DNA from: an uncultured Rhodospirillales bacterium
GTDB lineage: Bacteria > Pseudomonadota > Alphaproteobacteria > ATCC43930 > CGMCC-115725
Assembly (NCBI GenBank): GCA_903897565.1
Contig: CAIUCF010000820.1
Span: 1 to 5,629, forward strand
Length of the DNA stretch: 5,629 nt
Reading direction: 5' to 3'
The notes under the pieces were generated by a model, which saw nothing but the letters and a program-made list of their open reading frames with translations, was not told where the DNA came from and searched no databases. The translations under genes and the position numbers were made by a program. Position 1 is the first letter of the stretch. Each line of letters opens with the position of its first letter. Below, in pieces: positions 1 through 5,588 of this stretch.

Positions 1-651
1 CATCGAGGGGGAGGGCTTATTTTTCGAAGCCTTCTGGCCGCTCTCCTCCTGCTGGCGATTCCAGCGGCCAGCCAGGCTGCGCCGACTGCCGCGGCTCTGA
101 GCAATGCGGATCAGGCCGATCTGAAGCGGATCGAGTCCTATCTCGATGGCATCAAGACCCTGAAGGCCGAGTTCGATCAGACCAATCCGGACGGGTCGGT
201 GGTCTCCGGCGATGTTTACATGCTGCGGCCCGGCAAGATGCGGTTCGAATACGCGCCACCGACCCAGTTGCTGATCGTCTCCGACGGCAATTATGTCGGG
301 GTCAATGATCTCGAGATGCAGCAGGTGACCTTTTACCCGGTGGCCTCGACCCCGGCATGGTTCCTGCTGCGCGAGAGCATTCGCATGTCGGGCGACGTCA
401 CCGTCACCCGGTTCGAGCGCGGCCCCGACGCGCTGCGCGTGACCGCCGTGCAGACCAAGAGCCCGGACAATGGTGCCATCACCCTGGTGTTCTCTGACCA
501 CCCGCTGCAACTCGTCAAATGGGATGTGCTCGACGCGACCCAGCATGCGACGTCGATTGCCCTGTCGGACCCGCATGAAGGGGTGAAACTCGACCCCAAG
601 CTTTTCGTCTTGCCGAAGACGGCGAAATCGACCGCACCCTCCAACAGATAG
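1..651 (+). CDS. lolA: LolA-family outer-membrane lipoprotein carrier protein (5' end at or beyond window edge)
   Basis: The frame is open from base 1 to the TAG at 649-651 (216 codons). LolA is a periplasmic chaperone that takes lipoproteins released by LolCDE from the inner membrane and passes them to the outer membrane. Codons 9-26 form a signal peptide: an Arg, a run of Leu/Ala, then ASQA followed by AP, so cleavage is likely after codon 26. The mature part opens with a helix (ADLKRIESYLDGIKTLKAEFDQ). It then has the family hallmark of a strand with LRPGKMRFEY followed by PP, a LIVSDG strand and VTFYPVAST. Length fits LolA (about 200 residues). No in-frame ATG, GTG or TTG occurs before codon 67, which is too late because it would remove the signal peptide. 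The true start is therefore upstream of the window or a non-standard ATT at 19-21, which sits 5 bases after GGGGGAG. The family call is confident; the start is not. Confidence 0.88.
   Translation, partial: HRGGGLIFRSLLAALLLLAIPAASQAAPTAAALSNADQADLKRIESYLDGIKTLKAEFDQTNPDGSVVSGDVYMLRPGKMRFEYAPPTQLLIVSDGNYVGVNDLEMQQVTFYPVASTPAWFLLRESIRMSGDVTVTRFERGPDALRVTAVQTKSPDNGAITLVFSDHPLQLVKWDVLDATQHATSIALSDPHEGVKLDPKLFVLPKTAKSTAPSNR
5..15 (+). promoter_or_regulatory. G-rich possible Shine-Dalgarno sequence of lolA
   Basis: GAGGGGGAGGG lies just before an ATT codon (19-21) that would begin a compact, ideal signal peptide. The GGGGGAG core and its distance resemble the ribosome-binding site of the rhomboid gene (GGGGGAG at 747-753 before GTG at 760). 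If the real start is upstream of the window, these bases are coding (Arg-Gly-Gly-Gly) and this entry is wrong. Confidence 0.35.
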
Positions 652-666
652 CCGGCATTGCCGGCT
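650..666 (+). terminator. Hairpin overlapping the lolA stop codon
   Basis: AGCCGGC, a three-base ATT loop and GCCGGCT form a perfect 7-bp stem that begins inside the TAG stop codon. No T-run follows, so it is not a classical intrinsic terminator. It may protect the mRNA 3' end or attenuate read-through into the rhomboid gene. Confidence 0.35.
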
Positions 667-693
667 TGACGGGATCAGGCCGCTTGCTATCCT
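666..693 (+). promoter_or_regulatory. Candidate housekeeping promoter of the rhomboid gene
   Basis: TTGACGG (666-672), 13 bases, then GCTATCCT (686-693). This resembles the published alphaproteobacterial (Caulobacter) housekeeping pattern TTGACGS-N10-14-GCTANAWC; the -35 part matches fully, while the end of the -10 part is imperfect. Transcription would start near 700, giving a leader of about 60 bases before the GTG at 760. Its first two bases overlap the end of the lolA hairpin's T arm. Confidence 0.45.
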
Positions 694-746
694 GACGCGA
701 GTTTCAGCGACGAAGCGCCCGCGGCCCCAGGCGGTCCGCGCCGATC

Positions 747-755
747 GGGGGAGAG
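747..755 (+). promoter_or_regulatory. Ribosome-binding site deciding the GTG start at 760
   Basis: GGGGGAGAG ends 4 bases before the GTG at 760-762. The purine run is well placed and supports this non-ATG start. Bases 747-752 (GGGGGA) are exactly complementary to the TCCCCC motifs of the hairpin region at 4931-5014. Confidence 0.6.
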
Positions 756-759
756 TGCA

Positions 760-2124
760 GTGGCGCCGTCGACATTGGAACCTGCACTCGAAACAAGGCG
801 CTCAATCGCCGCCGGTTGGGCAGGCGACGAAGCCGTCTTTCCGGCAAATCGCGGCAAGCTGGTGCGGCTGGCGATCCTCGGGATCCTGGCCGAATTCTAT
901 CTCGAATCCCCGACGATCGGCACGTTCCTGATCTGGCTTAATGGCGGCGCGGTGCCGGGAATTCGCGCCTTTCTCACCCTGGCGGTGATGGTGATCCTCG
1001 CACGCTATGTTTGCGCTTGGCTGCTTGGCGCGCTGTTCGCACGGCCGCACCTGACGGCGACTGTCGACGGCATCGTGCTCCTGACCCTGTTTGGCCGCCG
1101 CAAACTGGCCTGGACGAGTCTGTCGCCGTTCGAACTCCGAAGCTTCGTGCTGCCGACCGGGCGCCAGGTGTTTCGCGCGACCGCGCGGATCCTCGAAGCC
1201 GATGCGACGGGAAGCTGGTTCGCGCGCAAGACGATCACCTTGGGCGACGCCTTCGCCCGCCCGCTGCCCGGCCTCGTCGACGCCCTCAACAGCCGGCGCT
1301 CGCGCCTGCTTCAGGCCGCGGGGTTCCATGCGCAGGCTGCCGAACAGCCGCAGGAAGAAAATCTCGGGCTTGCGAGCTTCGGCGAGCCTGTCCTGAGCTA
1401 CGCGATCCTGCTCGTCTTACTGGGCATCTTCTTCCTCGAGCTGCGCTTCGCGGTGGATAGTGGCCCGATACTCTTGCCGAGCTACGCCACGCTGATGGCG
1501 ATGGGCGCGCTCGCGCCGCTACGGGTCGTCTATGACGGCGAGTGGTACCGTCTCTTGACCGCCCCGCTCCTGCACGGGACGCCCGACCATATCATCAACA
1601 ATTGCGTCGCCCTGTTGTGGGGCGGCAGGGTGCTGGAACGGCTGGTCGGACGGTTGTGGTACCTCGCCATCCTCCTGCTCGGCGCGCTCGGCGGATCCTT
1701 GGCGTCATTGGCGCTGCAATCGCCATACGGTTTCAGCGTCGGTGCGTCCGGCGCCCTGATGGCGGTCTTTGCCGCTATCCTCGTCATCGGCTTTCGCGTC
1801 CCGCGACGCTCAGCCCTGCGACACAGCCTCCATGTCCTGGCGCTCTGGATGATGGTCCCCGCCATCCTGCCCTATTTCCTCGGCCGGACCGGCGATCATA
1901 TCGATTATGCCGCCCATCTCGGCGGTGCCTTGACGGGAGCGGCGATGGGATTGGTGCTGCTCGATCTGTGGCCGCAGGGGGAGCGGATCCCCCGACGAGC
2001 CGGCGTTGCTGCCGGAATCTGCGCGGTTGGCATGATCCTCGTCATCGCGTCGGTCGTGATCGCGGTCATTCACTACCAGACCTACGACATCACCCTGATC
2101 CCGGTCGAGGGGCCGGGAGGTTGA
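760..2124 (+). CDS. Rhomboid-family intramembrane serine protease with N-terminal membrane/PH-like module
   Basis: A 454-residue inner-membrane protein starting at GTG. The rhomboid core spans about residues 208-402. It shows the loop motif EWYRLLTAPLLHG (W262, R264), the HxxxxHxxxN signature (H272, H277, N281), the nucleophile in GASG (S330) and the partner histidine in AAHLGG (H386). The Ser-His dyad and oxyanion-loop residues are thus intact, and an active protease cleaving transmembrane substrates is expected. About six core segments are followed by one more hydrophobic segment (413-437). Before the core lie two hydrophobic segments (about 35-60 and 67-93) and a soluble, strand-rich stretch (about 97-180, TVDGIVLLTLFGRRKLAWTS) that resembles bacterial PH-like domains. 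That assignment is by general pattern only. Substrate is unknown. It may be read from its own promoter at 666-693. The stop lies one base from the stop of the convergent gene. Confidence 0.9.
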   Translation: MAPSTLEPALETRRSIAAGWAGDEAVFPANRGKLVRLAILGILAEFYLESPTIGTFLIWLNGGAVPGIRAFLTLAVMVILARYVCAWLLGALFARPHLTATVDGIVLLTLFGRRKLAWTSLSPFELRSFVLPTGRQVFRATARILEADATGSWFARKTITLGDAFARPLPGLVDALNSRRSRLLQAAGFHAQAAEQPQEENLGLASFGEPVLSYAILLVLLGIFFLELRFAVDSGPILLPSYATLMAMGALAPLRVVYDGEWYRLLTAPLLHGTPDHIINNCVALLWGGRVLERLVGRLWYLAILLLGALGGSLASLALQSPYGFSVGASGALMAVFAAILVIGFRVPRRSALRHSLHVLALWMMVPAILPYFLGRTGDHIDYAAHLGGALTGAAMGLVLLDLWPQGERIPRRAGVAAGICAVGMILVIASVVIAVIHYQTYDITLIPVEGPGG

Positions 2125-2125
2125 T

Positions 2126-4663
2126 CTAATCCTGAAGGAAGTCGGCGAGAACCGGGGCGTGACGGCGGCTGTCCGCCTGCAGCGCGGCCTCGAACCGCGC
2201 GAGCGGCAGCGGCCGGCCGAACAGATAGCCCTGATAGATGGTGCAGCCGTTCTCGGCGAGGAAGCGACGCTGGCCTTCGGTCTCGACACCCTCGGCGACG
2301 ACGCTGAGGCCGAGGGTCTCGGCCAGCGAGATGATGATTCGGGCGATCGCGCTGTCGTTGCCGTTGACCAGGACGTCGCGGACAAAGCTGCGGTCGATCT
2401 TGAGCTCGTCGAGCGGCATGCGCTGCAGGTAGCCGAGCGAGGAATAGCCGGTGCCGAAATCATCGAGCGAGAAGCGGATGCCGTGCGCCTTCAGCACCGT
2501 CATCTTGGCGATGATCTCGTCGATATCCTCGGCCAACAGACTTTCCGTCAGCTCGAGCTTGAGCCGGGTCGGGTCGGCCCCGGTTTCGGCGATCGCGGCC
2601 AGGACCTGTGCCGGGAAATCATCCTCGCGGATCTGGCGGACGCTGACATTCACCGAGAGCGTCAGGTGGGCGAAATAGGGGTCTTCGGACCAGCGCGCGA
2701 GTTGGGCGCAGCTCTTCTCGAGCACCCATTTGCCGAGAGCGAGGATCAGGCCGGTCGACTCGGCGAGCGGGATGAAGGTCGATGGCGAGATCAAGCCGCG
2801 CTCGGGCTGCTGCCAGCGGACCAGCACCTCGGCACCGACGACGCCGCCATCTTCGTTGACCTGCGGCTGGAAATGCAGAAGCAATTCGTCGTTCTGCAGG
2901 CTACGGCGCAGGTCCGTCTCCATCGACAGCCGCTCGTCGATCGCCGTCTGCATTGTGGCATCGAAAAAGCGCAGCACGTTGCGGCCGCCGGCCTTGGCCT
3001 GATACATGGCGAGATCCGCCTGCTTCAGGATGGTGTCGACAGCCTTGTCGCTATCGCCGAACAGGGTGATGCCGATGCTCGCGGTCAGGCAATACTCGGC
3101 GTCAGAGAGATCGTAGGGCTGTGCCAGAGCCATCAGGATCTTCTCGCCGACCCGCTGCGCCACGAGCGCCGCGTCGCGCATCCGGGAGGGCAGGCGCTCC
3201 AGCATTACGACGAATTCATCGCCGCCCACCCTGGCGACGACATCGGCATCGCGTACGCTCTCCCGCAGGCGCTGGGCGACCTGCTGCAACAGGAGATCGC
3301 CCATATCGTGACCCAGCGTGTCGTTGAGCACCTTGAAATTGTCGAGATCGATGAAGAGCAGCGCACCATGATCCTCGCGCTCGCTGCCGTTGAGCACCGA
3401 TTTGCGCAGCTGCTCCATCAGCAATCGCCGGTTCGGCAGCAAGGTCAGCGGATCGTAGAACGCCAGCTGATGAATCCGCTGCTCGGCATCCTTGCGATCG
3501 GTCAGGTCGGTATTGGTCCCCGACACCCGGATCGGTCGGCCGCTCGGGTCGCGCAGCACGAAACCGCGCGAGAGGATGGGAACATAATGCCCGGCCTTGT
3601 GGCGTAGCCGGAGCTCGATTTCGTAGGAATCCGGACCATTGGCGATGTAATCGGCGAGTTCGTGGGTGACCCGCGCCTCATCGTCAGGATGGAGGAATCG
3701 CGACCAGAGCGCTGAGGTCGAGGGCATCTCTTCGACCTGGTGGCCGATCATCTGCCACCATCGCGGCGCGTAATAGAGCGTGTCGGTGACGAGGTCCCAG
3801 TCCCAAGGGGCGTCGTTGGAGCCGTGGAGGACCAGGCGCAGGCGCTCGTCGGATTTTTGCAACGCCCGCTCGGTCTGCTTCAACTCGGTAATGTCGGTGA
3901 AAGAGACGATCACCTCGAGCAACGCGCCCGCGGCATCGAGCACCGGATAGGCGTTGCACATCACCCAGACGCGCCGGGGGTCGGCAGGGCGGCGAAGCCC
4001 GAGGACGAGCCCGCTCAGGGCCGTGCGGGTGGCGATCGCCCGGTTGACCGGATACTCCTCGACCGGCATCGCAGTGCCGTCTTCCCGGGTGAATTCCCAG
4101 TGGAAATTGCCGGCATTCGGGTCGTTCAGCTGCGTGGCGGCGACGCCGAGGAGTTGGGCCGCGGCGGCATTCGCGTACAAGACGGCGCCGGTCGGGCTAT
4201 GGCTGACGATCCCGGCCTGCATGCGATCGAGCAGGAAATGCTGGCGGCTTTCAGTCGACCGCACGGCGTCTTCGGCCGTCTTGCTGGCGGTGATGTCGCG
4301 GATGATGCCCAGAAAATGGCTGACCTCACCCTGGCCGTCCCGCAAGGTGGCGATCGTCAGATCGTTCCAGAATGGCCGCCCGTCCTTGCGGTAGTTCAGG
4401 ATGGTCCCGGAGAAATCGCCCCCCTCGTCCAAGGCCGCGCGGATCGCGGCGATCGTGGCCGGATCGGTCCCAGGACCCTGAAGGAAGTCGCAGCTTCGCC
4501 CCACGATCTCCGCCGCGGCGTAGCCGGCAAGACTCGTGAAGCCCTGATTACAGAACGTCAGCCGGCGATCGGGCCCGGCCACCAGGACGCCCTGCGAGAT
4601 CGAGGTCAGGGCTTCCAGCAGAATTTCTGGCGCCGGAACCGTCAATGCAATCGTCTCTGTCAT
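2126..4663 (-). CDS. PAS(LOV-like)-PAS-PAS-GGDEF-EAL c-di-GMP synthase/phosphodiesterase
   Basis: An 845-residue cytoplasmic protein with no membrane segment. Domains: LOV-like PAS (about 14-126), PAS (138-260), PAS_3-type (271-392, with WDWDLVTDTLYYAP), GGDEF (397-563) and EAL (575-832). The GGDEF domain has D439 in FIDLDNFK, N447, D456, GGDEF at 480-484 and an RxxD inhibitory site (R471-D474) five residues before it. It should therefore make c-di-GMP from GTP with product feedback. The EAL domain has EVL for EAL (E612), FQPQ (Q599), R616, N672, ELTE (E704, E707), DDFGTGYSS (D734, D735), K755, E791 and Q811. All catalytic positions are present, so it should hydrolyse c-di-GMP to pGpG. Which activity dominates cannot be read from sequence. 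The first PAS keeps the photoactive Cys (C58) but changes other flavin residues. ATG at 4663 has AGGA nearby (TCAGGACACAGG just upstream). Upstream palindromes and 5'-UTR hairpins suggest regulation. Confidence 0.93.
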   Translation of the reverse strand: MTETIALTVPAPEILLEALTSISQGVLVAGPDRRLTFCNQGFTSLAGYAAAEIVGRSCDFLQGPGTDPATIAAIRAALDEGGDFSGTILNYRKDGRPFWNDLTIATLRDGQGEVSHFLGIIRDITASKTAEDAVRSTESRQHFLLDRMQAGIVSHSPTGAVLYANAAAAQLLGVAATQLNDPNAGNFHWEFTREDGTAMPVEEYPVNRAIATRTALSGLVLGLRRPADPRRVWVMCNAYPVLDAAGALLEVIVSFTDITELKQTERALQKSDERLRLVLHGSNDAPWDWDLVTDTLYYAPRWWQMIGHQVEEMPSTSALWSRFLHPDDEARVTHELADYIANGPDSYEIELRLRHKAGHYVPILSRGFVLRDPSGRPIRVSGTNTDLTDRKDAEQRIHQLAFYDPLTLLPNRRLLMEQLRKSVLNGSEREDHGALLFIDLDNFKVLNDTLGHDMGDLLLQQVAQRLRESVRDADVVARVGGDEFVVMLERLPSRMRDAALVAQRVGEKILMALAQPYDLSDAEYCLTASIGITLFGDSDKAVDTILKQADLAMYQAKAGGRNVLRFFDATMQTAIDERLSMETDLRRSLQNDELLLHFQPQVNEDGGVVGAEVLVRWQQPERGLISPSTFIPLAESTGLILALGKWVLEKSCAQLARWSEDPYFAHLTLSVNVSVRQIREDDFPAQVLAAIAETGADPTRLKLELTESLLAEDIDEIIAKMTVLKAHGIRFSLDDFGTGYSSLGYLQRMPLDELKIDRSFVRDVLVNGNDSAIARIIISLAETLGLSVVAEGVETEGQRRFLAENGCTIYQGYLFGRPLPLARFEAALQADSRRHAPVLADFLQD

Positions 4664-4679
4664 CCTGTGTCCTGATGGC

Positions 4680-4702
4680 GATCGGGTCGCGCTCGCCCGA
4701 TC
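4680..4702 (-). other. 5'-UTR hairpin close to the GGDEF-EAL start
   Basis: GATCGGG (4680-4686) and CCCGATC (4696-4702) form a perfect 7-bp stem with a 9-base loop. The mRNA hairpin ends 16 bases before the ATG at 4663, just upstream of the AGGA ribosome-binding site. It could modulate ribosome access or mRNA stability; that role is inferred. Confidence 0.4.
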
Positions 4703-4719
4703 TTGCGCGTCCCTGCGCC

Positions 4720-4735
4720 GGCCGCGGAGGCGGCC
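4720..4735 (-). other. GC-only hairpin in the GGDEF-EAL leader
   Basis: GGCCGC and GCGGCC form a 6-bp stem closing a four-base loop (CTCC on the coding strand). It lies between the palindrome pair and the hairpin at 4680-4702. In such GC-rich DNA a stem this short can arise by chance. Confidence 0.25.
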
Positions 4736-4740
4736 AACAG

Positions 4741-4751
4741 CCTCGCGAGAG
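4741..4751. promoter_or_regulatory. Candidate operator, left CTCGCGAG palindrome
   Basis: CCTCGCGAGAG contains the 8-bp perfect palindrome CTCGCGAG and is the exact reverse complement of 4790-4800. The pair brackets 38 bases of AT-rich DNA, unlike the surroundings, about 80-140 bases upstream of the GGDEF-EAL start. A dimeric repressor or activator binding both sites is a reasonable inference. The regulator is not identified. Confidence 0.45.
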
Positions 4752-4789
4752 CTTCAAGTAGTGGAGAATGATGAATTTTTATTGAATAT

Positions 4790-4800
4790 CTCTCGCGAGG
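4790..4800. promoter_or_regulatory. Candidate operator, right CTCGCGAG palindrome
   Basis: CTCTCGCGAGG is the inverted mate of 4741-4751, with CTCGCGAG at its core. The 38-base stretch between the mates (4752-4789) has runs of A/T and is the most promoter-like part of the region upstream of the GGDEF-EAL gene. I could not choose a specific -35/-10 pair in it. Confidence 0.45.
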
Positions 4801-4838
4801 TCCGTCCGGGAATCGAGGGATTTGCCCATTTTTCAGGG

Positions 4839-4867
4839 TTGCATGCATGCCTAGTGGATCGGCTATG
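4839..4867 (+). promoter_or_regulatory. Weak alternative promoter toward the C-rich RNA region
   Basis: TTGCAT (4839-4844), 17 bases, then GCTATG (4862-4867). Transcription would start near 4874 and run into the C-rich hairpins. The -35 element overlaps a perfect 10-bp palindrome, GCATGCATGC (4841-4850). Both hexamers are only partial matches. Confidence 0.22.
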
Positions 4868-4879
4868 CGGTGAGGACAG

Positions 4880-4908
4880 TTGTATCGCAATGAATTAAGA
4901 CCATGTTA
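4880..4908 (+). promoter_or_regulatory. Weak candidate promoter immediately before the C-rich hairpins
   Basis: TTGTAT (4880-4885), 17 bases, then ATGTTA (4903-4908). This would place the transcript start near 4915, about 10 bases before the first hairpin. The -10 element overlaps the CtrA-like box at 4895-4910. The match is modest; the main support is position. Confidence 0.25.
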
Positions 4909-4910
4909 AC
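4895..4910. promoter_or_regulatory. CtrA-like binding site, TTAA-N7-TTAAC
   Basis: TTAA at 4895-4898, seven bases, then TTAAC at 4906-4910. This is an exact match to the published alphaproteobacterial CtrA full-site consensus. It lies in a GC-rich genome where such an AT-rich spaced pair is uncommon. It is about 15 bases before the first C-rich hairpin and about 230 bases upstream of the GGDEF-EAL gene. At the first position it would overlap a candidate -10 element, suggesting repression. Function is inferred. Confidence 0.4.
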
Positions 4911-4911
4911 C

Positions 4912-5034
4912 ATCGAAGTGATCAGCAACCTCCCCCCGGTTGCGTTCGCCCGACATCCCCCTGCACGTCGGGCTCCCCCAACGGCACTTCACCCCGACGC
5001 CCGGTCATCCCCCCTGACCGGGCGTCACCCTTTT
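4912..5034 (+). ncRNA. Candidate small RNA with three hairpins exposing C5-6 runs
   Basis: Three hairpins follow one another. The first is GCAACC/GGTTGC (4925-4930, 4938-4943) with loop TCCCCCC. The second is GCCCGAC/GTCGGGC (4948-4954, 4967-4973) with a 12-base loop containing TCCCCC. The third is a perfect 12-bp stem (4996-5007, 5015-5026) with loop TCCCCCC. Another TCCCCC lies unpaired at 4974-4979. TTTT at 5031-5034 follows the last stem, so the + strand is the better coding strand. The limits are approximate; the 5' end depends on which upstream promoter is used. C-run loops are typical of RNAs that pair with G-rich ribosome-binding sites; the actinobacterial 6C RNA has this general design. 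The alternative is a 3' UTR of the CBS gene on the minus strand, with G-run loops. No protein is credible here. Confidence 0.5.
4996..5034 (+). terminator. Rho-independent-like terminator of the candidate small RNA
   Basis: A perfect 12-bp GC-rich stem (GACGCCCGGTCA pairing with 5015-5026) with a 7-base loop, then ACCC and TTTT. The T-run is short and starts 4 bases after the stem, so it is a moderate terminator on the + strand. Read on the minus strand it lies 18 bases after the CBS stop codon and could also end that transcript, but no T-run follows on that side. Confidence 0.5.
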
Positions 5035-5044
5035 CGGGCCGGCG

Positions 5045-5479
5045 TCACGACGCGATATAGGTCCGCAGCGCATCGACCTCCTGCTGCGCCTCGTCGAGGC
5101 GCGCCTTGACCAGATCGCCGATGCTGATCATGCCGTGCAGCTGGCCGTCCCAGATCACCGGCAGATGGCGGATGCGCCGCTCTGTCATCACCTCCATCAG
5201 CGCGGCCACGGTATCGGTCGGCGTGCAGGTGGTGATCTCGGTCGTCATCAACGTCGCGACGCGTGCGCCGGTGATCGAGCCGCCATGCTGGGAAATCCCG
5301 CGAACGAGGTCGCGCTCGGAGATCATACCGACGATGTGGTTGCCGGGGTCGACGACCGGGATGCAGCCGATGCGATGGCTGGCGAGCAGATCGGATACCG
5401 AGGCGATCGTCTGGTCGGGCGTCACCGTTATCACCCGGTGACCTTTGCGTTTCAGGATAGCGAGCACTGTCGTGGTCAT
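5045..5479 (-). CDS. Two-CBS-domain protein (stand-alone Bateman module)
   Basis: A 144-residue soluble protein made almost wholly of two CBS domains (about residues 15-64 and 78-127), which pair into a Bateman module. Adenine-nucleotide-type motifs are visible as SERD (S54-D57) and SIGD (S119-D122), each ending its domain before a helix. Other family marks are HRIGCIPVVD, MTTEITTCTPTDT and ERRIRHLPV. A helical tail (ARLDEAQQEVDALRTYIA) closes the protein. This compact form is common in alphaproteobacteria and is thought to sense AMP/ATP or similar ligands and act on a partner; the partner is not shown here. The ATG at 5479 has an ideal GGAGGA six bases upstream (5486-5491 on the minus strand). 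Transcription would run toward the C-rich hairpins, which might share a terminator. Specific function unknown. Confidence 0.92.
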   Translation of the reverse strand: MTTTVLAILKRKGHRVITVTPDQTIASVSDLLASHRIGCIPVVDPGNHIVGMISERDLVRGISQHGGSITGARVATLMTTEITTCTPTDTVAALMEVMTERRIRHLPVIWDGQLHGMISIGDLVKARLDEAQQEVDALRTYIAS

Positions 5480-5523
5480 GGCCCATCCTCCACAGAGTTG
5501 CGGCCGGCCGACGCCGGCGCGAC

Positions 5524-5550
5524 CCTGCCATCCGATATTGGGATGGCAGG
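5524..5550. other. 10-bp perfect hairpin/dyad upstream of the CBS gene
   Basis: CCTGCCATCC (5524-5533) and GGATGGCAGG (5541-5550) are perfect inverted repeats around a 7-base spacer, 45 bases before the CBS start. No T-run follows on either strand, so an operator or a 5'-UTR structure of the CBS mRNA is more likely than a terminator. Confidence 0.4.
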
Positions 5551-5588
5551 CGGTGGATTACAGGGATAGCGCGGGGAAGAATTTGAGC

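Noticed and set aside
2159..3607. A 482-codon + strand open frame antisense to the GGDEF-EAL gene
   Set aside because: It lies wholly inside a gene with unmistakable domains, shows no recognisable motif, and long antisense open frames are expected in high-GC coding DNA.
3740..4675. A 311-codon + strand open frame antisense to the PAS region
   Set aside because: It mirrors the PAS-domain codons, has Arg/Gly/Asp-rich low-complexity composition and no family resemblance.
4660..4890. A 76-codon minus-strand frame that ends with an ATGA overlap on the GGDEF-EAL start
   Set aside because: The overlap looks like translational coupling. However, the first half uses many A/T third positions unlike the neighbours, there is no domain, and the frame crosses the palindrome pair and UTR hairpins. 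Kept as non-coding.
4925..5026. CRISPR-like or tandem-repeat reading of the repeated C-run hairpins
   Set aside because: Only the loops repeat; stems and spacing differ, so there is no direct repeat unit.
5021..5048. Direct repeat GGCGTCAC (5021-5028 and 5041-5048) as a possible attachment or insertion target duplication
   Set aside because: No mobile gene lies between them (12 bases only), and the copies fall in a terminator stem and in the CBS stop region, so chance in GC-rich DNA is sufficient.
4903..5109. A 68-codon + strand frame through the C-rich hairpins
   Set aside because: The peptide is Pro/Arg/Ala-rich with no motif, and it runs into the CBS gene on the other strand. The hairpins explain the sequence better.
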